Part shown: in pieces, positions 38,501-42,215 of the stretch
How the letters are laid out: every line of letters begins with the position of its first letter
Position numbering within the stretch: the first letter of the stretch is position 1
Assembly: GCA_020073285.1 (NCBI GenBank)
Contig: JAIQFM010000008.1
Location: forward strand, 1-44,595
From: Terriglobia bacterium
GTDB lineage: Bacteria; Acidobacteriota; Terriglobia; Terriglobales; Acidobacteriaceae
Length of the DNA stretch: 44,595 bases
Direction: 5' to 3'
Translations under genes and position numbers: made by a program
Notes under the pieces: model-generated
Told to the model about the DNA's origin: nothing
The model's input: only the letters and a program-made list of their open reading frames with translations
Databases searched by the model: none

Positions 38501-38698
38501 ATCGTCGCGCCGAACTCGGGAAGCGGACCGCAGTGCTTGAATGGAACCAGCGTCGCTCCGGGCGGAACCTGCAGGATCGGGGTTCAGTACACACCGCCCG
38601 CAACCGGCACCATTGGGACCGGGACCGCGCACATTGTGCTGACTGACACTGGAGCCGCAGCCACGACCCAGAGCAGTGGGAATTTCAACGCTAACTAG
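29519..38698 (+). CDS. Giant (3059 aa) secreted protein: ligand-free cupredoxin, Ig-like, SdrD-B-like, beta-helix and choice-of-anchor domains
   Basis: Signal peptide about 1-28 (ending VSA). Residues 35-430 resemble MCO proteins A and B (SMWGYSCGS, QSLQINLTNGLP, GPMGLYGMLVV, YYLFNGVAFN) but no HxH or HCH motif is present, so copper is not expected. Then come Ig/cadherin-like modules (about 450-650), modules of SdrD-B or carboxypeptidase-regulatory type near 825-900, 1040-1125 and 1150-1230 (FFDQNGDGIRQDAEPG), more beta modules to about 2000, a right-handed beta-helix from about 2017 (GSIQSAIDAAMPGDLIIVDP) that ends near 2823 in RIDIGAVEY (choice-of-anchor Q), and two anchor-D-like Ig domains to the end. 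No LPxTG, membrane helix or autotransporter barrel is visible. GAGGAGAAG precedes the ATG. It is the third gene of the MCO operon and may be a cell-surface scaffold. Confidence 0.9.
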   Translation: MRLNDFKISLKTAVLAVTILLLGVGVSAAQQQINLNAGPSSITLPDGSLVSMWGYSCGSAVASNPAPSATCAALNPAATGAWSPVVITVPTGQSLQINLTNGLPVPTSMVIVGQLGGGLGAVGTSCIDGGVGHGVTCTSSPDHSNAQLTTWPIADPTTKGAPPAQGPRVQSMATEVAGGGGSASLTWTTPRPGTYLIESGTHPSIQGPMGLYGMLVVTQAPVGTTAGVAYGSAATAVSYSAEVPLLMSEIDPVQNNAVAAAVATPGFSETKVWSGQPGGCGNPASGAAYQTCYPPAVNYTPLYYLFNGVAFNKTNAPGSLFLASPAGTALSPVSGNLLVRLVNAGLRMHVPSIVGAQTGGASAVPGFQLIAEDGNPLPGVPRVQSEAFMAAGKTQDVMVNVPAAGGSALPIFDREGSLSANAIARDAGMLAYIGINGSGLPSVPAIAPAVARADTYNSVISGQTLTVSDPGKGVIQNDTNVYGVKVFTAPSNGTVTLNANGTFTYVPSGTATSDSFVYASNGAAVCQSPLSNPGPCALVTLGLATKEDATGIVMGNISYTSNLSRTLSIKSPGVLLADKDNAGFSLTAVPSSVAAVSGLTVSLDKSGAFNASIASPCTTTLGCTYTFTYNAQNSQGTVSSSTATVAITFQAKNGPHVTLVDGAIATHPALDPQDYRWIIEEDRTFYVDPNCTTNPPPAGCPTLAGSQIVPTLGTNFHTSYMPIVATGCVGHLACESGQMVLGVAAVCDGGNGACRTGASQQDPVDPTEVHLDPTKRYYISVLPGDGADALAGDAALGHAHGMGGAQIAAGQTNVTVIVEPTPLQPAKLSVFVFEDDFPLNGEQDGGGGIDVLSPQEPGLGNFQITLFDDAGGTGDATGQPTYDMFNMPLSNALAGTLDPVTGNDACPISQQVTQSTTTGDGTQAGITGMIVTCPKYESDGTTLSPLAGQAVVANLYPGRYGVVATPGADRIARGEEWLQTNTLDGQHAHDSFLRVGEPSYFQEYGPAGYHVSIGFANPAIINARKADLCNTLGTCSHSVTGKVEGVRMSRTPDERLYTSGSRDIYGFTQCFVSLGDPEGQNFAFEKCDADGNFTFTGIPSGDWRVAIFDQWNDQIVDGISTPIRVGTGDLNMGELGSHQWQADISTQTFFDQNGDGIRQDAEPGLSLVSTNVRFRDGSFSNFNSTDLAGNAGFNEVFPLFAWYVIETDSTRYKSTGTHVVYDAGGPADGSPSCGTAANGFPACGTATGYQFLANTSEPTSVALPTSLRVPGGVYCSDADCLVENRVNFPTGGGPGGSTGRIDPPTASSYGWQGFAGQTSFLEFGKKPFAPAENGGIHGTVVYASTRPFDDPQLLLQLSWEPLVPHVTINLYQEGTDPATGAQTLKLVDTTQTSSFDDWAQGFRTDVNGNILRDASGNAIPNMNCPGQTTSDLFYYGLLNQPNYLDFYNSLHGGPAPQALASNAQFKCYDGMHNWNQLQPAPYDGMYQFPSVTRVDPSTGKPVGTNCHMATLAEPWGCTANPTQATVAAGLTAATDPNYDPWRAGQPMLAAGKYVVEVVVPPGYELVKEEDKNILIGDTYIAPATQQFGPLGSIYIMPDQATVAANYNGNNSINPTSDLGRASNLPSHEGDTGTVETFWPCVGQARIVPDFISLFPGSGENSPFAGATRNLCDRKEVTVDNQMAALAKFYVFTSTHAASHYTGIITDDFTGEFDPFSPQFGEKFAPANLPVSLKDFNGNEVARTYSDHFGAYNGLNYSSWEVNPPNPTGYAPTMMVTCMNDGGPIMDTRATIKNSTGATVPNPTLGQMITDPLYQAGYSDFCYELPFMPGQTGYFDTPVIPTSAFAEGYNHPDCSYPDATPAISEVDGDTSTTVTGGGTGPWVSAAGHLITIHALGEQPVNNYGYSGPSATTAPYNQKTVMRHYGFGLTPGTVALVDKNGLAHPLGSPAWGDLQITGTVPTLTTAQSTCPIQQQRQYGAPATNTVCGQLVITAANGKQSIDTVTVTIGGKQPTHVAASGSIQSAIDAAMPGDLIIVDPTTKATATAPAAPSVHSELLLMWKPVRLQGVGGASSIIDGNPHPAAKLDAWRRQVVCLFGLALNGRPISNTNPYDVPGGFTCSGTSQSNDPLSMRFAIDRLPLEATVGWDATLNGNLAEMLQEPTLMGAYEGAAITVLSKGVKFPNGSDPFGSDVFPVGTALLTNAQNNGGGGTGCGANGVGSHNPFPSNFLCNPSSIDGLGITNSSQGGGGIFIHAWGHNLQIANNRIYNNQGTLSGGITVGQGEHPDAYLGGAGVANADPGSCQTSNVTNLQLPYCFDQNVNVHHNLVTLNSSEGDELFSSTPAGAGGVSFCTGADFYKFNYNWVCGNMSTGDGGGVAHLGFIYNGDIEHNSILFNQSTNPTIPTNGGGLMIMGAPDVDPTCGATTDQDCVPTPGSIGPGDGTGPGLVINANLIMGNAAESGSGGGLRFQMVNGTDVINFPLNPTRWNSVSVTNNMITNNVAGWDGAGVSLNDALNVNFVNNTIASNDTTASSGELFNTLFAPLASSNGCKPGQTPPCTVDTSTPQPAGLVVTPNSSVLSSSLPATIICPVGHSLLAGDCRQISYPLLYNNVFWQNRAFNITVGALVSGFQQNVVTLVPTLNQTSTGQCVSGASYWDIGVRGDTGPGNHASGYTLSPNYSVLTNTGALSENGSGANNLLGSNPNVVSQYCNGSRTPPEFGGSGFQVPPGTWESGAPVPVFSLAPAATTDESNNWINMRWGPLSLTNPVSGAVLGNYGLTASSPAIDQVPLLEVPALALIGVTVPTTDFYGNPRPAAPGTRIDIGAVEYKPVPGLTVGGGPLAFGNVTVGTTSAAQTLTFTNTAAVAASVSYTISAPFSRAGSSTCGAVSPISVPAGGSCNLNVVFTPPSAATFSGSVTVTSTNVPVTGSPVGLSGTGVALAVVGFSGPTPALTTTPATRTVKTGTITVGNTGTANLVLTAAPTVVKTAGPAAGTFVIVAPNSGSGPQCLNGTSVAPGGTCRIGVQYTPPATGTIGTGTAHIVLTDTGAAATTQSSGNFNAN

Positions 38699-38705
38699 GC
38701 TGATC

Positions 38706-38735
38706 CTTGGGGCGACCGAACCCGGTCGCCCCAAG
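38706..38735 (+). terminator. 13-bp perfect hairpin after the giant gene
   Basis: CTTGGGGCGACCG and its exact reverse complement CGGTCGCCCCAAG are separated by AACC, starting 8 bases after the stop codon. It is very stable and in the position of a terminator, but no T run follows, so it may end transcription with help or protect the mRNA 3' end. Confidence 0.7.
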
Positions 38736-38798
38736 ACGCAACCAACGGCAACCCTCAGCCGTAGCTGAGCTTTAAAAGTCTAAGAATAAGAAGTAGTG

Positions 38799-39173
38799 AT
38801 GTTCAACCGGCCAAGATCGGGCGCCAAACACTGCTGCTGGCGGGGTTTCTCGCCAGCAGTTTCGTTCTTTACCGACAAGGATGTTGCGGAAGCCCGCAAG
38901 ACCGAGGAATACCGGCAGGCTTAAGAATTTGCATCCCACGAACTCAACAAAGTATCGAAGGAGCAAGCAATCAAGGCATGCGCGGAACTTCTCGAAACGA
39001 AGAAGTAGGGCCAACCGGATCACAGGCAAAACACAACGTTCAAGCGGTCAACTAAGTTTAAGACGACGCTGCTGTTCGCGTCCTGCGTAGCGAGCAACAT
39101 CTTCGTTTTCTCGCGGGCGGCCCAAAGCCAACCAGCCGGGGCCTCCCGCGGGACCCTCAAACAGGTGGAGTGA
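38799..39173 (+). pseudogene. Remnants of small secreted protein gene(s)
   Basis: Three coding-like pieces lie in a row with no intact frame. From about 38811 one frame reads KIGRQTLLLAGFLASSFVL, a signal-peptide-like run. One base out of phase it continues TDKDVAEARKTEEYRQA, a TAA at 38922, EFASHELNKVSKEQAIKA and a TAG at 39006. The same frame then carries KFKTTLLFASCVASNIFVF and AAQSQPAGASRG up to a TGA at 39171. The two hydrophobic runs resemble each other in DNA and protein and also the signal peptide of the intact gene at 39174, so this looks like decayed tandem copies. An inverted repeat CTGCTGGCG / CGCCAGCAG (38834-38859) lies in the first piece. Confidence 0.4.
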
Positions 39174-39683
39174 ATGAATAGGGGATTTCAATCCAAGATG
39201 ACGTTTACCCGGTTAACCAAACTGCTGGCAGGGGTTATTGCCAGCGCCATTCTGGTCGCACCGGTGGGAGCTCAATCTGCTGCCCCGGCCGCGAAGCCTA
39301 CGGCCCCAGCCCGCCACCAGCCAAATCGGCTCTCGAAACGAGCCAGCCTCTATTACGGACAAGTCTGGGGAGTTGACTCGCTCAGCGTAAAGACGGCGGA
39401 GTCGGGCGAGATCATTCGATTTAGCTACCGTGTATTAGACGTGAACAAAGCCAAGACACTCAACGATAAGAAGGCCGAGCCTGCCTTGATCGACCCCCAG
39501 GCTGGCGTCAAGCTGGTGGTCCCGGAGCTGGAGAAGGTCGGGAAATTGCGCCAGAGCAGCACACCCGTGGCGGGCAAGGTTTACTGGATGGCTTTCTCGA
39601 ACAAAGGCAGGTTGGTGAAACCAGGTCATCGTGTCGACGTAGCAATCGGGAACTTTCGAGCAAGCGGACTGGTAGTCCAATAG
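39174..39683 (+). CDS. Small secreted protein of unknown function
   Basis: Not recognised. A 169-residue product with a signal peptide (cleavage near VGA-QS, residue 34), then an Ala/Pro-rich linker and a beta-rich domain (YYGQVWGVDSLSVKTAESGEIIRFSYRVLD ... VYWMAFSNKGRLVKPGHRVDVAIGNFRASGLVVQ). The domain has no cysteine or obvious metal site. The GGTGGAG run just upstream supports the ATG at 39174. It sits between the giant protein and the LolA-like gene and is probably periplasmic, part of the same locus by position and direction. Confidence 0.8.
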   Translation: MNRGFQSKMTFTRLTKLLAGVIASAILVAPVGAQSAAPAAKPTAPARHQPNRLSKRASLYYGQVWGVDSLSVKTAESGEIIRFSYRVLDVNKAKTLNDKKAEPALIDPQAGVKLVVPELEKVGKLRQSSTPVAGKVYWMAFSNKGRLVKPGHRVDVAIGNFRASGLVVQ

Positions 39684-39865
39684 GAATCGACTCGCGATCC
39701 CCCTCTCCCCCAAGACACTGAGGAGCGAGCTATAGATGGCGCGAACGACGGCTGCATGAGATTACGCGCCGCGTGCTCGCCTATAGCTTGATCCAGTCCA
39801 GTGTTTCCGTATTCGTTTGTGAGCCAACGCAACTTTACAAGTGTGAAAGCACTGAGGAGTAATCG

Positions 39866-40693
39866 ATGTTCCGAAAGATTCTAGCAATCTCAAGTTTCGT
39901 AGCCCTTGCAATTTCTCTGGCGGCGGCGGCCGACACGCCGAGAGCAAGCGCCAACCTTACCGCGGCTCAGATCGTGGACAAGAACGTCTCGGCGCGAGGT
40001 GGGTTGCAGGCGTGGCGGGCGGTCCAGGCGCTGGAAATGACCGGCAAGATGGACGCTGGGGGGAATGAGCGGCGTACGCTTCCCGTGCCGGGCGTAAAGA
40101 CAGGAGCGAACATGCTTCCGCGGCGGCCCGCCGAGCCGGTCCAACTGCCTTTTGTCATGGACCTGAAACGTGGGCGCAAGATGCGGGTCGAGATTCAATT
40201 CAACGGGCAGACGGCGCTCCAGGTATACGACGGCAGCAAAGGCTGGAAATTGCGTCCATTTCTGAATCGCCATGAAGTAGAGGCGTTCACGCCGGAGGAA
40301 CTTCAATCGGCTGCCGCACAGTCGGATTTGGATGGGCCGCTAATCGATTTCGCGGCTAAGGGCTCCAAAGTAGAGCTCGAAGGCATGGAACAGGTCGATG
40401 GCCGCAACGCCTACAACCTCAAAGTAGCCGATAGGCTCGGCCGCGTCCGTCACGTGTGGATCGACGCCGAAAACTTCCTGGAAGTCAAGGTTGAGGGCAG
40501 CCCACGTCGCCTCGACGGCAAGTATCATCCCGTCGCCATCTACTACCGCGACTACAAATCGGTAAGTGGGTTGATGATGCCCTACCTACTGGAGACTACC
40601 GTCGATGGAGTTAAGGAGAAAGAGAAGATACAGATCGAGAAGATCGTATTGAATCCCAAACTGGACGAGGCACGATTCGCCATGCCGCGTTGA
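39866..40693 (+). CDS. LolA/LppX-like periplasmic protein
   Basis: A 275-residue protein with a signal peptide (about 1-22) and the open beta-barrel pattern of the LolA-like outer-membrane lipoprotein-sorting family: LTAAQIVDKNVSARGGLQAWRAVQALEMTGKM, GRKMRVEIQFNGQTALQVYDGSKGWKLRPF, VWIDAENFLEVKVEG and a last block ending EKIVLNPKLDEARFAMP. Such proteins shield hydrophobic ligands or lipoproteins in the periplasm. A TGAGGAG ribosome site lies 8 bases before the ATG. It follows the secreted-protein gene by 182 bases. The ligand is unknown; a role in carrying lipoproteins or lipids for the surface system is an inference. Confidence 0.82.
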   Translation: MFRKILAISSFVALAISLAAAADTPRASANLTAAQIVDKNVSARGGLQAWRAVQALEMTGKMDAGGNERRTLPVPGVKTGANMLPRRPAEPVQLPFVMDLKRGRKMRVEIQFNGQTALQVYDGSKGWKLRPFLNRHEVEAFTPEELQSAAAQSDLDGPLIDFAAKGSKVELEGMEQVDGRNAYNLKVADRLGRVRHVWIDAENFLEVKVEGSPRRLDGKYHPVAIYYRDYKSVSGLMMPYLLETTVDGVKEKEKIQIEKIVLNPKLDEARFAMPR

Positions 40694-40701
40694 GCTATAT
40701 G

Positions 40702-40742
40702 GGCAACGACGTCGCTGAGGAGACGCAAACGACGTCATTGCC
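40702..40742 (+). terminator. Hairpin between the LolA-like gene and the RND operon
   Basis: Arms GGCAACGACGTCG (40702-40714) and CGACGTCATTGCC (40730-40742) pair at 12 of 13 positions with a 15-base loop. It starts 9 bases after the stop codon. No T run follows, so it is a possible terminator or processing site. Confidence 0.45.
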
Positions 40743-40820
40743 TGCCTCGTCCACGCCGAAATAGGGAAAGCTCTTGATTGACGGAAGCAGCCATTGCTCT
40801 GCCACCCCCGGGGGCATTCG

Positions 40821-42215
40821 ATGAAAAAGACGATTTACGCGGTTGTCATAGGTCTGCTAATGATCCTGTCCTATGTGGCGGGATGGCGGCACACCGCGCG
40901 CCACGCGACGGCGAGCACGACCGCCCGCCGCGTGCTCTATTGGGTGGATCCCATGCATCCGGACTACAAGTCCGATCACCCCGGGATTGCCCCCGACTGC
41001 GGCATGAAACTGGAACCGGTGTACGCCGAGCCGGCCACGTCATCCATGGCCGCCGGAGTGCCCCTGCCGGCGGGGACGGTCGGCATCGACACTGACAAGC
41101 AGCAGTTGTTCGGTATCCACGTTGCTCCGGTGGAGAGGAGCGGCGCCGCTCCCGTGATCCGCGTAGTGGGCCGTGTGGTACCAGAAGACACGCGAGTGTA
41201 TAGGATCAATTCCGGTAGTGAGGGATTTGTCCGGGAGACTTACAACGACTCGGTAGGAGTCCTGGTCAAGAAAGACCAAAAGCTGGCGGCCTATTACGGG
41301 CCTGAATTCTTGGCGGTGGCTTCCGGGTTCCTTGCCGCGACGGAGCGCGTACCGGGCGCTACGGGCAAGGATGGGTCACGGACTGTTCCATTTCCGGGCT
41401 CTTTGGCCAAGCAAGGGGTGAGCAGTCTTCAGGGCTATAGCGATCGCCTGCGCAATCTCGGCATGAGCGATGTGCAGATTAAGCAGATGGCGGATAACCG
41501 CCAGCTTCCTGAGAGTATTGATGTCGTGGCGCCAGTGGACGGATTCATTCTCGCCCGGAACATAGCGCCGGGCGAGCATTTCGGTCACGCCACGGAGTTT
41601 TACCGCATCGCCGACCTGAGTCGAGTCTGGATTCTGGCCGACATCTTCGGCAGTGAAGCGCAGTACTTCCGTCCCGGCGCCATGGCTCGCGTCACCCTGT
41701 CGGATCGGGGGAAGACGTTCATGGCGCGGGTGAGCAACGTGTTGCCGCAGGTGGATCCCTCGACGCGGACATTGAAGCTTCGCCTGGAGGCCGACAATCC
41801 CCAATTCGCACTCCGCCCGGATATGTTCGTGGATGTGGAGTTGACGGCGCCGGTGACCGGGGGACTCACGGTTCCCCTGGATGCTCTGATTGACTCAGGA
41901 CGCGAGCGGCGCGTCTTCGTCGAGCGCAGCAGCGGCGTGTTCGAGCCGCGTGAAGTGCAAACCGGGTGGCGCTTCGGCGACCGGGTACAGATCGTGCATG
42001 GCTTGGCGGAAGGCGAGCGCGTGGTGGCTGCGGGAACGTTCCTGGTGGATTCAGAAAGCCGCTTGAAATCCGCCGCTCAGACTCCGAGCAAACAACCGCC
42101 GCGGGAGAACAATCCGGCGAAGCCGAAGAGTGAGCGCGGGCTGGCGGCAGGCGGCGGCGAAGTGAAACATCCGGCCCCTTATCTGGCCTCGAATCCGCCG
42201 GAGCGCCGGCCATGA
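40821..42215 (+). CDS. CusB-like periplasmic adaptor of a heavy-metal RND efflux pump
   Basis: A 464-residue membrane-fusion protein. After an N-terminal helix (about 3-20) a heavy-metal-binding domain at 39-69 reads VLYWVDPMHPDYKSDHPG then DCGMKLEPVY, the Y-x-CPMHP ... CGM pattern with the first Cys replaced by Asp43. The adaptor core follows (VGRVVPEDTRVYRINSGSEGFV, DGFILARNIAPGEHFGHATEFYRIADLSRVWILADI, LPQVDPSTRTLKLRLEADNP, FVDVELTAP). It links the inner-membrane pump to an outer-membrane channel and may hand over Cu(I) or Ag(I). ATG 40821 is preferred to an in-frame TTG at 40794. Its TGA overlaps the pump ATG (ATGA), so the two are translationally coupled. Confidence 0.92.
   Translation: MKKTIYAVVIGLLMILSYVAGWRHTARHATASTTARRVLYWVDPMHPDYKSDHPGIAPDCGMKLEPVYAEPATSSMAAGVPLPAGTVGIDTDKQQLFGIHVAPVERSGAAPVIRVVGRVVPEDTRVYRINSGSEGFVRETYNDSVGVLVKKDQKLAAYYGPEFLAVASGFLAATERVPGATGKDGSRTVPFPGSLAKQGVSSLQGYSDRLRNLGMSDVQIKQMADNRQLPESIDVVAPVDGFILARNIAPGEHFGHATEFYRIADLSRVWILADIFGSEAQYFRPGAMARVTLSDRGKTFMARVSNVLPQVDPSTRTLKLRLEADNPQFALRPDMFVDVELTAPVTGGLTVPLDALIDSGRERRVFVERSSGVFEPREVQTGWRFGDRVQIVHGLAEGERVVAAGTFLVDSESRLKSAAQTPSKQPPRENNPAKPKSERGLAAGGGEVKHPAPYLASNPPERRP

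Noticed and set aside
38400-38698. Sortase or autotransporter anchor at the end of the giant protein
   Set aside because: The C-terminus has no LPxTG, hydrophobic helix, or beta-barrel pattern; it ends in Ig-like anchor domains and NFNAN.
39727-39786. Dyad AGCTATAG / CTATAGCT upstream of the LolA-like gene
   Set aside because: Each half is itself almost a palindrome, which makes pairing trivial, and the distance of about 45 bases is large; left unannotated.
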